A stretch of DNA of 64,000 bases from Bugulina stolonifera (GCA_935421135.1 OW285187.1:1426001-1490000); one strand, 5' to 3'; positions 29,501 through 42,640 are shown, counted from the first letter of the stretch. Translations and numbers: made by a program. The notes: a model not told the origin generated them from the sequence alone.

Positions 29501-31016
29501 GTATTCTGTTGTAACAAGCAAAATTTTACCAAAAACACAGTGATCTGAGTAACTAGATCCAAATTCCTGTTTGAAGCTTAGACTTGGAATAGCTGATTAG
29601 ATGAGGATATTGGGTACTGCTGGTATTAATTACCACCCACTACCTATGCTGGAATTTCAGCTAACTTAACCACACTAGGCTAGGCTTTGTTATGTAGCAG
29701 CTTCCATTTTGTTTCCACAGTTACAGAGTAAACAAAGTTTACATCCTTTGTTATTAAATATGGCAGAATGAGAGATTGCAGTGTTTTCCATTTGCAGACA
29801 ACAGACAAACTGATCATGTTATATGATTTTTTGTTGCATATATGGGAAGACAATAACCTATATAACTTAATTGCTACATAAAAAGGCATGATTTCAGTAG
29901 GACTTTAAAATCACCCAGCATCTAGGTATGATTGATTGACCGTTCTCAGTTATTTTTCTGAGTTCCAAAAGAATTCTACAGCATGGCCGCTTATTATAAA
30001 ATTTACCCACAATAAGAAGGGTCATAAACCCATTTCTGATTTACCATTGTTTAACTAGCTACAAAATGGATGAAAGTTAAATGGGTATCTGCTAGCTTTA
30101 TCTACATTTCATGCTGATAGTGACAGATAACATCCAGATTACCTACTCAATGACTGAAAACCATTGGATAAAAGTTGAAATATTAAAATGAATTTACTTC
30201 ATTGCTGAATTCCAACCACCTCAGCCGGATGACCTGCACCTTAAGAATTCAATAACAGATGTTAATATTGCACGGAGAACAGCATTCTTTAATTACGTAG
30301 TGAACATGAGAACGCTGAGCTGCCAATCATTATTACTAATTATTTGCTAATGGATCTCTTTCAGATTTTACCCAGCTAAGAGAACACAAGTGTGAGCAGA
30401 CATTCAAGATTGGAAAGTGCCAAATGCTTTGTGCAGCACAAATTAATATAATTGAACGTAACAGATAACTGTATATAGCCTACTATTTTGTAAGAATTTC
30501 AATAGGATGGAAATTATCTGCTAATGTACCACTTGCTAAATTTCGAAAGTTGAAACTGGAATCGGCATCTGCTTCTAGGAGAGTAATAAAGATGGTAATT
30601 ATAAATTAAGATCATATTAGACTAGACTAAACGCCAAAACTAAACAAGAAGTGTTGATATAATGTGCTCCTATCAACTGCTGTCCACAGCAGTTGCACCA
30701 GTACATGTTGAATAACAACACTAACTACACTTTGAATACATGTAAACAGTTAATCTGTACAGTACCACTGCCCATAACTAATGATGCATCCTGCTGTATG
30801 TTTGTATTGCAACGGTCAAACTTTACCCTGTATTGAGTTAACTATTGCAGAGCTCAGTTGATCCTCATTTGCATCCACATTTATACTTTGACCCACATCC
30901 TCCTGATCAGATACAGATTCCTCCAGAACTGCAGTGCTGTTAGCATAACTCATCGTCATATCAGAACTTACTGCATCGTCATCAAAACAAGCTGTAGTCT
31001 GAATATATTCAGCCAT
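26484..31016 (-). CDS. Small coiled-coil protein, possibly KxDL/BORC-like
   Basis: Three coding exons on the minus strand, 30827-31016, 26820-26871 and 26484-26652, with matching phases, encode 136 residues. An acceptor (TTTTTAG|GTT) sits directly before the ATG, so an untranslated first exon is likely upstream. The first about 63 residues are acidic and Ser/Asp-rich. The rest is a helical, heptad-like stretch (MRELLKDYEDFLTRMQSETL, then LDKLTEAAIETRDELIQHK). Its length and hydrophobic spacing resemble KXD1 of the BORC/BLOC-1-related complexes, and TRDEL sits where that family has KRDL, but this is weak and was judged by eye. Intron 1 is about 4 kb and contains a solo LTR. The last 11 codons are part of a tandem repeat, so the natural C terminus may have been altered. 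Confidence 0.62.
27189..28157 (+). mobile_element. Solo LTR, copy 1 (969 bp), 4-bp target duplication
   Basis: It begins TGTGGTGAAACAGCC and ends CAAAAACATTACA, giving TGT...ACA ends. It is flanked by ATAG on both sides (27185-27188 and 28158-28161). It has a TATA box (TATATAAGG, about 27663) and AATAAA (27714-27719), as expected of a promoter/poly(A)-bearing LTR. No gag or pol sequence lies next to it. It is almost identical to 47442-48416, which is in the opposite orientation. A gap of about 16 bases near its 5' end distinguishes it from copy 2. It is antisense to the coiled-coil gene. The superfamily cannot be named without internal sequence. Confidence 0.9.
28314..28383. repeat. Two tandem copies of a 35-bp unit
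   Basis: The unit includes AGATATCCAAAG and GTGCAGCTAGCTACCTTAG. The copies differ by two or three bases. It lies in intron 1 of the coiled-coil gene. Confidence 0.88.
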
Positions 31017-31092
31017 AACCTAAAAATAAATCATTGGCCAAGCTTGAATTTTCTACTTGATGAAAAATCGGATGTCAAAGCTGTTATTATTA

Positions 31093-31270
31093 TAGGAGTA
31101 GGAGGTGGCTCAGTGAGAAAGCGCTGAAGGTTCGAATCCCGCTGCTGTCTACTGACTACTGGGTTTTTGTACCACAGGTGTGCTCTGACCTGCCTGCAAA
31201 CTGAGAGCAAAACTGGTGCAGCCATTGCATCCTTCGGCCACTATCTCACCACCAGTTTTCGGGCTAGGCA
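31093..31270 (+). mobile_element. Truncated tRNA-like SINE
   Basis: It has TGGCTCAGTGAG (A-box type) followed only about 15 bases later by GGTTCGAATCC (a perfect B box). The spacing is too short for a tRNA, so the middle of the tRNA-like head is deleted. The body after it (ending near CACCAGTTTTCGGGC) does not match the other two SINE types in the window. Confidence 0.65.
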
Positions 31271-32507
31271 TGTGACTAAACCTTGGGATTTTAATCAACA
31301 TTTTTTTAATCGACTATGATAGCAGAGTGACAATTTTTAATAATTTTAAACACCCCTTCCATTGTGATTGTGACTATTTTTTGAAAAAATGTAATAATAA
31401 TGCATGAGATGATTATACATCTGGGTTGCCATGTGAGTCTGTATTCTCAAAGAACGAAGATAAAAAGTAAAAAAGCAAAAATAATAAATTACTATTAGTT
31501 ATATCAGAGATGCTACAATACAATTAAGTTAATTTAAGCAACATTTTGTAGCTCAGCAAAACTACTCTTTACTTTATTATACTATATTCTATAGCTATTA
31601 TATGTTTTAACTTGAATTACTGTATCACGCAGAATTTCGATTTAATTATACATAGCTATATCAGTATGTGTGTCCAAAGACTCCTAACACACATCAGATC
31701 ATTATCCATGTTAAAACATTCAACAAGAATAACTCCACGTTTTCCTTGAGGAGCTGAAATTGTAATGAATTGAAATAACTGCAATAAAAATTAGTCAAAT
31801 CCTAGCAGCTTTGACATTAACATCAAAGTAGGGAAATTTTGCTTTCCAGTTTCGGTTTGAACTTTGGCACCATTCAGTAACAATATTTCATCAAGACTTG
31901 AGTGATAGGCAAATACCCCAATAAGTTATTGGTATAACTCTATGGAAAACTTGAGCTGAACAAGAAAAGAATTGAATTGTAACTTGACTCGTAGTTGATC
32001 TCCAGGAATAGTGATCACACAAAAGGTCCAAACAGTCAGGCATTCAACTGATAATAAAATCCTCTAGATGGATGCAACCTAGGTATCCAATCTTTATCTG
32101 CCCCTATAAATGGCCAGCATAGGTTCCCTACAACTGAGAGAAAATATTCTACCCTTCTAACCACTGTCCAACAATGAGGCATTTCCCTGGGGAGATAGAT
32201 ATATATAAAGATTTAACTAAACTTTTAACTCAAAAGTTTAGTTTTGATTTGTCGCTTAAGATTTTATTATTAATTGGTAATTTAAATGTGATTGCATATA
32301 TTATAGTTTATTATAATTATAATAATAATTATAATATAATTATTAATAGCAGCTTCAACTTGAATTGTCAAAAGAAAACTTGCAGACATCTCTGAATCAT
32401 AGTTATTTATTTGATAATTATATACATAACATATTCATATAAAAATAATATAGTAAAAGTATTATAATTATATTAATTAAATATTTATATTATAATTATT
32501 ATATTTA

Positions 32508-32770
32508 TTAAGGCGTAGGAACCACAGGCTAGCTCTCCTTATGAAAATCCTGCAGGAAGAAGAACGCCACTCAGCGCTTTCGTTGGCATATGATGAGATT
32601 ACCAGAGACCGCAAAAGTATGACGATAACTACCAGATCGGCTGCCCGTGGCGAGTTGACATCGGTCTCCGCGACCTCACAGATATACCATGGTAGTTTCC
32701 TACCGAGAACCATAAGAGACACCAGAGTGAACACAACCGTGACAAGCAGAACGCAGCATTTACCTGTAAC
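32508..32770 (+). mobile_element. 3' end of a non-LTR retrotransposon ORF2
   Basis: The translation reads RRRNHRLALLMKILQEEE, then YHGSFLPRTIRDTRVNT, which matches the C-terminal tail common to CR1/L2/RTE-like ORF2 proteins (RRR..L.LLYKI...SFFPRTI.DWN.LP). Nothing of the catalytic domain remains. It is flanked by AT-rich low-complexity sequence. Confidence 0.65.
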
Positions 32771-33165
32771 AGAAGGCTGTAGTCCAACCCCCCTGTAAAG
32801 GAGGACTACTGTAGCACCATCAACTACTAATCAACAGCAGATTGCTGTAACCCCTGTAGCCAAACACATTGCACACTGTTAGCCAAATGAGGCACTCCTT
32901 TATACACTTAGTGTTCCTGAGTGTCCGATGACGTCAAAGGTAAAAAAAAAAAAAAGGGTATAATAATTATAATATAATGAAATAATAATTATAATATAAC
33001 AATAGTTAATACATGTTGATGTTCTGTTGCATATGATATTAAAATTATGATATTTCAGATATATTTATATTAATTATAATTATAATGTAATTATAATATA
33101 ATTAATAATAATAATTTATAATAAATATTAAATATAAATATATATATATATATATTATAAATACT

Positions 33166-33324
33166 CAATCTGCATACAGTGTACTGTTTCGGTGTTTAAC
33201 ACCTCATCAGTGCAGCTCAGAGATATGCCTGGGAGAACACCTTAGCAATACTGTATATTTACAGCAAAGCGTATTTAAAAGGTGTGAAATCCACTGAACC
33301 AAAGTTCTCAAGCTGCCAGAGACA
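33166..33324. repeat. 159-bp dispersed repeat, copy B
   Basis: This is the second copy of the sequence at 23013-23171, same orientation and identical length. It is embedded between AT-rich tracts on both sides, consistent with insertion into or preservation within low-complexity DNA. Confidence 0.85.
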
Positions 33325-33831
33325 TAAATAAAAAATAATAATTATTATAAAATAAAAATAATATAAATATAAATATTTAATTTAAAATCAGGCCACAGGG
33401 TTTTCGATGGAGTTCTCAGTTTAGTAGTTTGGATAATAATACTAAGCTCTATGGGGTTGGCGGGTTGTCTGCCACCAAATGGTGCAATGTTGGTATTGCT
33501 GGATTGTACTCATAAAGTTTGGTATACTAAGATTATATTACTATGACTATACTCTATGATTGTACCACTTTGGTCTGCCAAATATGACGCGCCCAATAAT
33601 TTCTTGCTTTATTGTTCTTCGTACCGGTTTCTGCTTTCAGTGGTCATAGCAAAGATAACCCAGATCCCTTAATATTTTCGCCCGCAACATTTAACATCAT
33701 ACTACTTCACTGCGTCTTTCATGAAAAGGTCCTAGGATCTTGTTCTATGAATGACCTCTGTGACAACAGTGGAAGATGTCGCACTAGACACCGTAATTTG
33801 TTTGGAAGTTATCATTGCTTTCTCCCAAAAG

Positions 33832-36800
33832 ATGACTGTGATGGAGGTTAATGTTTTAGATCCTGGCACTGTGGTTAGGTGCGTCACTTGCCATGATGTA
33901 GAAATAGTAGGAAAGGTTGCTGCATTTGACTTACAACGGAAAGCATTAATTGTTGGTAAGCTCAGTTCACCTTTTGGGTTACTACTGCGGTCAATATTCC
34001 CAAACTACCTTTTCTTTTGTAAATAAATTAAAATAAAAAAGTATTCCTTTGTTTTTGTTATTTAATTTTATTTTAAAATTTTCAAGTATTATATTATTTT
34101 GTATTAATAAAAGATTATATCTCATTTGAGTTGATCTTGTTTTTTTAAAAAAAAATAATGTAATCCTAGTAGCTCTTGAATTAAATTCAAAATTTATGAT
34201 TTTATTTTAGTTGTTTAGTTACTTAGGCTATATGACGGTGTCTATTAATTATTTTATTATTTCTTCTGTACGTACATCAGCAATACATGCAAGGTAATAT
34301 CCTACCTCAGATCCTACCTCAGACGTTGTCATTACACTATCAGCGTCGATGATTATGGTAACTTGGTTGCCGTTAGTCCATTTTCGTTCCAATCATCAGC
34401 ATAAATCATCCATTTTAATTTGTAAAGCAGCTAGCCAGGGGGATATAACAAGGGGGAGGATACTGGTAGGCAGTTCCAATTCTTGGCGGTCTTCACAAGG
34501 AAAGGTTGCTGGTGGTGTTGTGTATTGTATTGGTGTTGATCCGACCTGGTAGACTTTAACCTGGATAGTTTGAGGCACTGAGTGATGGTGTTTCCGTTAC
34601 CAGTACTGAAATGCATCTCTCGGAATAGCTTTAGTTTTTCTCCCTTCTACGATCTTCCAGTGTAGCCCATCCTAGGGTGTTTATCAAGGCTGAAATGCTA
34701 GTAGTATTGTTGGTACGCCTTATCTCACACACGAACCTTGCTGCTCGCCGCTGTACGGCTTCCAGCTTTCTCAAGGTGGTAGCTGTGAGGAAATCCCATG
34801 CAGCTGAAGCATATTCCAGGACTGGACCAGGACAGCTGAACAAAAATGAGTTCATTGTCATTGTGTAAATTGTTGGGCCTGTTGCAAAGACCTCTATTCA
34901 ACCAATCCATCCTTCATGATTTGCAGCTTTCTAACTATGGTTCAACTAGGTTAACTGTAGCCCATGTTTATCTGCCATAAGCCTGAGTTATGTTTGTCGT
35001 TGTAGCCGCTTTAGTCGGTGACAGGATAAACTTGAGTCATGTGTGATACTAAAATTGTAACTAATAAGGACAAGCCCACTTTGAACACGCAGACTATATT
35101 ACCATTCTCTTATTCTGATCTGTTGTAGTCAGTCCTCCTTCACCAGGTTCCAAGCACACAAACAACACACACTACCTGTTGAATATAAGTAATCTCAAGA
35201 AGTTACTAGTCGAAAGTGAACCAATTGGTGGAGATGAATTTCCTATCGTATCACTAGACAATTGTAAGGTGGGTAGCGCCTACATGTACATACACTGTAT
35301 GAGCCTGTAATATTCTAGGTGTATTTACTGTTCATTTATTTCTTATATCATGACCAGTTCATTTAATCAGCGGGGCGGTTTAGTAGTAGCAGAATTTTCT
35401 TTCCATCGATGTGCCACTTTGAAACAATCGTTCAATGTCATTAGTATCAAAATCTAGTGACATTATGCCATAATAATTATTGGTTAGTACACTATCAAAC
35501 AGTGAAAGGCTGTCCATTGTGTTGTTCCCTGGGCAATTGTGAGTTAGGTGCAGAAGGGGAGAAATTTGAGATAGCCTTTGTTCTTCGCCAAAACTGAAGC
35601 AGGAGAAGTTGTCTTCTCTGTATATTGCTGGTTGACCGCCCTTACCCCAAACCACAACCAAGGAACTAAGGCTATCCAAATTTCTCCACTACTGCACCTA
35701 ATTGGCAATTGTGGCATTCACTTTGTGGGAGTTGTATTCTGATGAATGAATGATAAGGGGGGAGCAAATCCTAATTATAGTGGAATTAAACATTTGAAAT
35801 ATCACTGCATTATATTACATATTTTATATAATATTAGGGTAGTATGAAAAATGAATTTGTATTCTTACCATCCGTATGTAAACCTTCCAATGAATTGGGA
35901 AACTTGTGAGCCTATGATTATACAATCTAAAAGCCTTTTACAGTAGCTCTGCTCTCACCTATTGCGACAGGGCTAATAACAGCTGATTAGTTACACAGTG
36001 TGGTTACATAATGTATTATGTAATACATTCTTCATCCTTTTCTTCATAACTTCATTTGCATAATAGCCCTTATGGTAGGGTACGTATGTACTGAACACTG
36101 CTATGTACTTATTATATGTACAGTTGACAAAGAGACTGAGGGAGAAGGTAGATGAGAAAAAGAGAAGTATTGCCAATATTGGTATTGGTGTTAGCGAGAA
36201 AGCTCAGAGTCTTTACAACACTATCAAGAAGACGTAAGTGCAGATTTATTCATTCCATCACACTGTTGAATTATCAATGTATACTGTGTAGTCATTGATA
36301 TAAATTTATTCTGCAAAATGCTAATACATAATATACTGTTTATATGCACTGTATAAGTTTTTATATGTACAGCAAGCTGTATGTGTTCATGTATTATATT
36401 GTATAAGTGTTGACAGGTTCTACATGCTAATGAGTTGTTGATGCATACCGTTGACACACACAATATAAGTGTTGGTACATTAGTGTTGAATGTTTATATT
36501 TGCTGTATAATGTATTATTGTGGTGAATATATATTTAGTATTGATGATATCTGTTGGGATGGCAAGAACATAGTGGTGATGAAAGACGTGACTATTATAG
36601 AACCGTACACTATAGAGAACCTCCAACTCAGACCAAATGGAAATTCCACCACACTTGAGCACATCTCTAAAATAGTAAGTATTCCACACCCTCACAATAG
36701 GTTAGACCTGAGCTTACATTACTACAAACTTTGTGATATAATAAATGTACACACCTTAGTACATGCACTCCTGATGTTACATTATTATGTTGTACTATGT

Positions 36801-36847
36801 TCTTTTTAAAGGTTCGAAAACATTATGAAGGGAAAAAGAAGCCTTGA
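33832..36847 (+). CDS. LSM12 homologue
   Basis: LSM12 is an RNA-associated adaptor (LSm domain plus AD domain) found with ataxin-2 complexes. Five coding exons, 33832-33955, 35129-35268, 36124-36233, 36539-36674 and 36812-36847, join in phase to give 181 residues (human 195). The N-terminal LSm-like part is VVRCVTCHDVEIVGKVAAFD, then THYLLNISNLKKL. The AD part has LREKVDEKKRSIANIGIGVS, AQSLYNTIKKTIDDICWDGK, NIVVMKDVTIIEPYTIEN and LEHISKIVRKHYEG, closely following the human protein. ATG at 33841 is an alternative start, and the open frame extends upstream to about 33751. Intron 1 contains an antisense LINE fragment. The 3' end converges with RBBP8 457 bases away. Confidence 0.93.
34340..34885 (-). 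mobile_element. Degraded non-LTR retrotransposon reverse transcriptase fragment
   Basis: On the minus strand the translation reads PVLEYASAAWDFLTATTLRK, LEAVQRRAARFV, SALINTLGWATLEDRRRE, then frameshifted remnants including WNCLP. These are the thumb and C-terminal motifs of CR1/L2-type ORF2 proteins. Stops and frameshifts show that it is dead. It lies antisense in LSM12 intron 1. It resembles the 4241-4941 fragment in motif order but not closely in sequence. Confidence 0.85.
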
Positions 36848-37304
36848 GAAGGAAACCTCTCTCCAACCTGTTCCAGGGCTAGACAGGACATGCCAAGGAT
36901 ACATGCAATAGAGGAGGCTGTTAGTTAGGCACATGTTGTTATATTTAATCATATCTATCTATTTTCTAAACATTGTCTTTTATCTTGTGAGGAATAATTA
37001 TTATGTCTGTTTCTGCCAGCTCACAGAGATTCAGTTTGACCTATATCTGGTATAATGTTTGTCTACATGGTGACCTATATCTGGTATAAGGTTTGTCTAC
37101 ATGGTGACACTAACTGTGGGCTGTAATATCCAACACAAGTATCAGTCTACCTTTAGATCATGCATTAGTCAAATTTAAGTTTTATAAAATATGATTCCAT
37201 GAGAGGTAGAGATAAAACTGGCAATACAAAAAAACATTTTCGTTGCTATTATTTATACAAACTTATTTATACAGAGGTGTACAGGTGATATCTCTACAGA
37301 CAAG
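36848..37304. other. Short convergent intergenic region, LSM12 / RBBP8
   Basis: It holds both 3' UTRs. A 34-bp direct duplication (GACCTATATCTGGTATAA then a TTTGTCTACATG part) is present at about 37037-37106. No genes seen. Confidence 0.7.
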
Positions 37305-40300
37305 TCAGTCATCTAATGTGGCTATAGACATATTCCAGTAGTTGGGTGGAGTCTCCATTGGTTGTTTCACAGCTCTGTGTCTACACACTTGATCAAGTCT
37401 ACTCTGTACCTCCTCCTCGCTCAGATCCATTGTGCTGTAGTACTGTCAAGTGGAAACACAAACCACTGTAACCATGTAACTCCACAATGTATGAATGAAT
37501 AGTGCTTGCAACCATGTAGTACTAATATTGCTCAAGGACTTATCACCTCATTACTATACAGTATTGTACATGCAGTAGGTTGGCACAGACATGTACATGT
37601 AGCAAGTGGTATGTTAGCACATGGCAAGTGGTTGTTAGCATATTAATAGCAGGTGATGGTCAGCACATAGCAGCCACATGATGCCAACCTCATAGCACTG
37701 CTGACACTTGTAACTAGGTAACTGCTTCCTTGCTCTCCCTCTCACCACCTCCCCAATCTCGTATTTAGCTTTCTTCTTTGGAACACTGCAAGTATGCATA
37801 GTCACAGGTAATCATAGTTGTGTCATACACACACACACACTCATGTAAATGAAGGCATAATATGTATAAACAGCGAGCCAAGCTACTGACGACAAACAAC
37901 ATGAATAACGTACTATACATACTACAGAATCTAAACACTCATGCTGGGTGGACTATTAAATCCTTTGATTATTACCACATGGCCCAAGGCTCTAATACTT
38001 GTATACACGTACCTGTCAAAGCTATTAGTAGCCTTGGGAGCCTGATTAACCATAGACTGCGAAACTGTACTGGGTGTCCTAAAGTCGGCATGGTCAGACT
38101 GTTTCCTCACCACAAGGTCAGCGTTAAGCAGACAGATGTCCAGTGCTGCCATGTCATCTACAGGTTTAATAATGCAGCATGTAGGATATCTATGCATTGT
38201 ATTATACTTCATAATACTTTTAATTCTGTTATAGTTATGGTTTATCTTGTTTGAATGTAAACACAAATTTACTCAGTGGCCCAATACTATACCAAGTACA
38301 TGATGACTATGCATTACTAGTTTGAATGTTTAGAGCAATATTGGCTTCAGATTAAAGTAAATAATTTCGGACCAGATGCAGTAACATCAACCTACCAAAG
38401 AAGTAATTGGATTAAAGAAAAGATAACTCCAACTTGGTGATGCATGTCATACAAGTGGATGATGTACATGTAGCTAGTAGTTGTTGTGAGGGTCATATGA
38501 GTGGATACTGTAGGACTGTTATAGGTAGTAGTTGTGGAATAGAGATACACCATAATAAGGGATTAAACTAATATCAACACCTTAATTCCATATGATTGGC
38601 AGACTATGTACACTTACCATCGGAATCATCATCTATTTGACTAGTCTTAACCTCGGTTCTCTTCTCACTAAATTTCTTCAATGAGGGCTTAAGCTGGTCC
38701 CCACCCGCATTGACTCCTCGTATAGTAATGAGTGGTTTAGACTTAGACTTGGCTGCAGAAGGTCGAGCGAGGAAGCCATCTAATCGAGTCTGTCTAACCC
38801 TCTTCCTTGGTCCAGAGGAAGACGCATGTTCCACCACCAGTTCACCTCTACTGGCTGGCTTGGGATATCCTATGGGCCATACAACAGGCTTCTGCATAAC
38901 ATAATCAAATGTATATGTACATTGTAGATAGATGGGCCTTATATAATACGGACATATGCAGGGCTACATAATGTACATGTACATGTAGTTACATCTACGT
39001 TTTACAAGATTTATAAAATAAGCTTCACAAGTAAATGTACCGCACTAAACATTCAGTTCACTTCAACACGAATGTAGGCCTAATAAATATACGTGTTACC
39101 AACTTCTTTGTAATTGCACAAATGAGCGACGGGTGGATAAATGGATGGATGGACAGATGGGTGGACAGACCAATGGACAGATGGGTGGACAGGCCAATGG
39201 ACAAACAGATCGACGAATAAAAATGGCCATTCTGCTACTGATTATGGAACACACATTTACTTACTTTTGATTGTTTTGTAACTATTAGATCACTAGTATC
39301 TAGCAGGGTATCAGATGGTGGTTCTTTTGTGATGTCATCGGTGGTAGGTCCTTGTGTCGTGCCATCGGTGGTAGGTCCTCGTGTGATGTCATCGGTGGGA
39401 GGTCCTTGTGTAGTGTCATGAGTCGCAGGTTGTTGGATGGCTTCATGGCATGAAGCAACATCACCCAAATGGATGCCAGAAGGGAGATATGTCGCGTCAT
39501 TAGAGGAAGGCAATTGTGTGATGTCATCATCCAAAGAGCTATCAGAATCATCATTGTCAAACAGGGCAGGAGAAGTCATCAAGTTCACCGTACTCTCTGG
39601 TACGCGTGATATCTTCGCAGCTTGAACTCTCTGTTGAGCACAGTTTTTCATCTTTGGTATATCAGCAGATTTAATAGAGAGCTGATTGGATGACAAGTTG
39701 GAAATCGCCGACTTACTAACCGGGCCACGGTGTGGATCATGCTTATTGTTATTTGGCTTTAGTACATTGTCTAGAAGACTCAAGATAGTTGATTCATCCC
39801 GCTCTATCTTCTCTACCTCCTTGAAATCTAAATTGTCTATGCTCTTCATTTTATTCTTTGCAGTTGTATATTGCGGAGCAAATGGTTGCCGTAGTTCAGG
39901 TAATTCACTTTTATTAGACTTGCTCTTTGAATAACTTGAAATCTTTTCACTTGGAGCCGAGGTTAAATAACTACACTCTGCGTTACAAGTTTCTGGTATA
40001 ACTAATGCTCTACGTGATTCATTGTCATCCAAGTTGTTGTCAAGAGCGGGTGCTGTCTCTGGTATGACAACTTCTTCAGTATATTCTTGGGTTGGCCCAC
40101 GCCCACCTGAGGTGGTAGCACCACTAAAATCACCCCTTTTCTGTGACAGAAATATAAACACAATATTAGCTAAAAATAGCACTCCAGTAAACACTCTATG
40201 GCTGATGTACTGAAAATGCAACTACTAACTGAATCTTTGAGGATTGCCTACCAGTTCATGTATTGATAATCCAGCTATAGTTTATCGACACCCAGCCAAA

Positions 40301-41155
40301 AGGATGACAGTGACAGTAGACCCACTAGATCATAATCATATATGTGTAACAACTTACCTTTCTCACAGCATTTTGTAAAATGGTATTGTTAGACAGTTCT
40401 CGCTTCTCCCTATTTCAACGATAATAAATAATGACAATTAGACCCACTATGATCTGATTCGATATAAACTACCTAAGGTCACACAATATTTATACACAGT
40501 GGGTAATAACTAATAACATAATTGATAGTATAAAATTTCCACTTACAGTAGACTGTCATATTGATCAAAAAGACTGCATAGTTCCAGAATATCCTTCTCG
40601 GTCTCTGAAATAAATCAGTGCACTTATTTATTACATTCATACATATCAATCAATCTCTAGAGAGTGCATATTATACAATATCACCTAGCAGGTCGTGATA
40701 GCGAACAAAAGAGTATACAGACAATGAGCGCTGTGTCGACTTCAGAAATAATCAGACCTTCAAGTAATTAGGCATTCAGATTCATCAGCAGATTTGCTGC
40801 TAGAGAATAATAACTTACATCAGTGCACTGTGCATGCATTCTCGGATCATCTCAAATATACTACAGCAGCTGTCAGAAACATCAAAAACCAATTCAGAAT
40901 GTCCTTATGATACAATAACATTCAATAAGTATGCACAAACATCGTAACCCAACGAGGCTCCATCCAAGTTGACAAATCCCTTAATAGCGTAGGGTGATAG
41001 GTAACTGATAAATACACATTTCATTTACCATTCAACATCCCATTTACGTATAACATGAATTTCCTTATCCTTGATTTTCGCTCTTTCACATTCTTCAGGA
41101 GTCGATTTGGGAGATCCCTATTTTCTTCAAACAATATTGTTATCTCTTTCATTCT
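37305..41155 (-). CDS. RBBP8 (CtIP/Sae2)-like DNA end-resection factor
   Basis: CtIP/Sae2 proteins stimulate MRE11 to start DNA end resection. Minus-strand exons: 41029 to about 41155 (5' limit uncertain), 40547-40604, 40358-40409, 39265-40140, 38618-38891, 38013-38157, 37689-37785 and 37305-37442. Phases agree throughout. The diagnostic part is the C-terminal Sae2 domain: YEIGEVVRGRARKQLPSYKC, QQCYEYYSTMDLSEEEVQSR, then VCRHRA and TPPNYWNMS, matching human CKEC, YYADMPAEE, CSRHR and TPENFWEV. The middle is long, acidic and disordered, with a run of GPTTDDIT-type repeats near 39300-39420. A PCNA-binding-like QTRLDGFL lies at about 38769-38792. No clear N-terminal CtIP tetramerisation coiled coil was identified; the first exon given (NRDLPNRLLKNVKERKSR) is tentative and the start codon is not resolved. 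Confidence 0.85.
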
Positions 41156-42640
41156 CTTCCGAGCAAGTAAATGAAATAAAAAAAATATTTCAAGGTAGCT
41201 TATTCTATGAGTTTTTTAGCCACCAAAGCGCCTTCAGAGCTAGACCACGAAGAATGGCAACTACAAAATGTAATTCTTCATGTACAAAAAATGTAACAGA
41301 AGAAGACCTATAAAATGTAATGTTTTACCTGTATGAATGGTAACAATTAATTACCATACAACTTCTTTGGCCCTAGTCACAATACAGCTTTACTCTCAAT
41401 TGAGTAGCGTAGACGCCCCGCATAAATAATCGACCCTTAAGCTATTTTCAAACTGAGGTATATGTAATCTATACGCGACCATAATGTAATAGTAAATAGT
41501 CCAGGAGTAGGTTTTGGCAGGCAGATTCAACAATGGGTAGTGTCAGTAAAGTGAGAACCTGATACGATCAATTGCGCGCTGAGGGATTATTAGCCTGAGA
41601 TACTGTCGTTGAGTGTCTTAACATTCTCTTTCATATGGTAATTAAACTAATGTGTCCATACGGCTTGCTAGGTTACTTGGTTTACAGCTACACCCATCAT
41701 CAAGGAAGTAGAGTGTCAAGTTTACTCTGAAACCATTGCAATGTTGCAATTGCAATTCTTCAGTTGCAAAACGTACAGTTGCTTTTCTCTTCTTTTCTTA
41801 ACATAATGTGAGCAAAATGAAATGATGCTAAAAGAATACATGGAATTCTGCACATCACATTTATTATCAAATTAATCATTCACTTTGGCATCCATGTTAG
41901 TTTAATCTGTGTATAAGTTTAGTTATATTTTTTATTCTGAATTTTAGTTTACAGTCACAGTTCAAGCTGAAGTTTACATACAAAAACAAACATACATACA
42001 AGCAATACATCTAAAAGCAATTAATTTTAGGGGTAGTTCAGTGAAAGTCGCTTGTTTGGAGTGGTAGGGAAGCACTCAGTGCAATAGCAATATAAATATA
42101 TTTAATACAGTAGGCCCACAGTTATAATCAATATGAAGTTATGCATTCTTTTTTATATATAGCTTAGGATATATTATAAGTTTTTTTTTAATTTTATTTT
42201 ATCCATTGTTATTTAGTGTTGTATCGAATTAGAATATCAATGCTAATTTTGCAATTAGAAATTGACATTATTATAGACACTATTGTAATAATTATTGTAA
42301 TCATTGTTGAGTATTTTTTTAATTTTGCGGTCTGTTTGTTTTAAAATTTGTTCCAAGGAACTATTACTTCATCAAGTTTGTAATTAATTTTTTTCTTATT
42401 AGTATCATTATTGTGATTGTATGTATGTAAACTGCATGCACCCACAATCACTGACCATGTAGGGTTCATTCCTCAGTTCAAATTAACAAATTCCCAGCAT
42501 TGGCAGAGTAACTGCCGTTTGATATAGAGCAGCTAGGTTGTGTATTCATTTCGTTGTATGGGTGACTGTCACTGCTAGCTTGAACAACAACATTCACGTT
42601 TCTGCTAATATTTCTTTCGTGTTATTGAAGAGCAGCTACA
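41156..42640. other. Divergent intergenic region, RBBP8 / PTPN12-like
   Basis: It should contain the missing 5' exon(s) of RBBP8 and both promoters. It is AT-rich, with poly-T runs around 42160-42200. No clear TATA box, coding exon or repeat was recognised. A GC-richer piece at 41215-41265 looks exon-like but has no usable donor in frame. Confidence 0.5.

Larger units (their letters stand above)
31017..33831. other. Divergent intergenic region with several mobile fragments
   Basis: This lies between the 5' ends of the coiled-coil gene (minus) and LSM12 (plus). It holds a truncated SINE (31093-31270), very AT-rich low-complexity DNA (about 32270-32515 and 32940-33165), a LINE fragment (32508-32770), and copy B of the 159-bp repeat (33166-33324). 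A plus-strand open frame runs into LSM12 from about 33751, so an upstream in-frame start for LSM12 cannot be excluded. Confidence 0.6.

Noticed and set aside
41215..41265. Additional upstream RBBP8 exon on the minus strand
   Set aside because: It has an acceptor-like start but reaches TAA without a GT donor, and shows no CtIP similarity.
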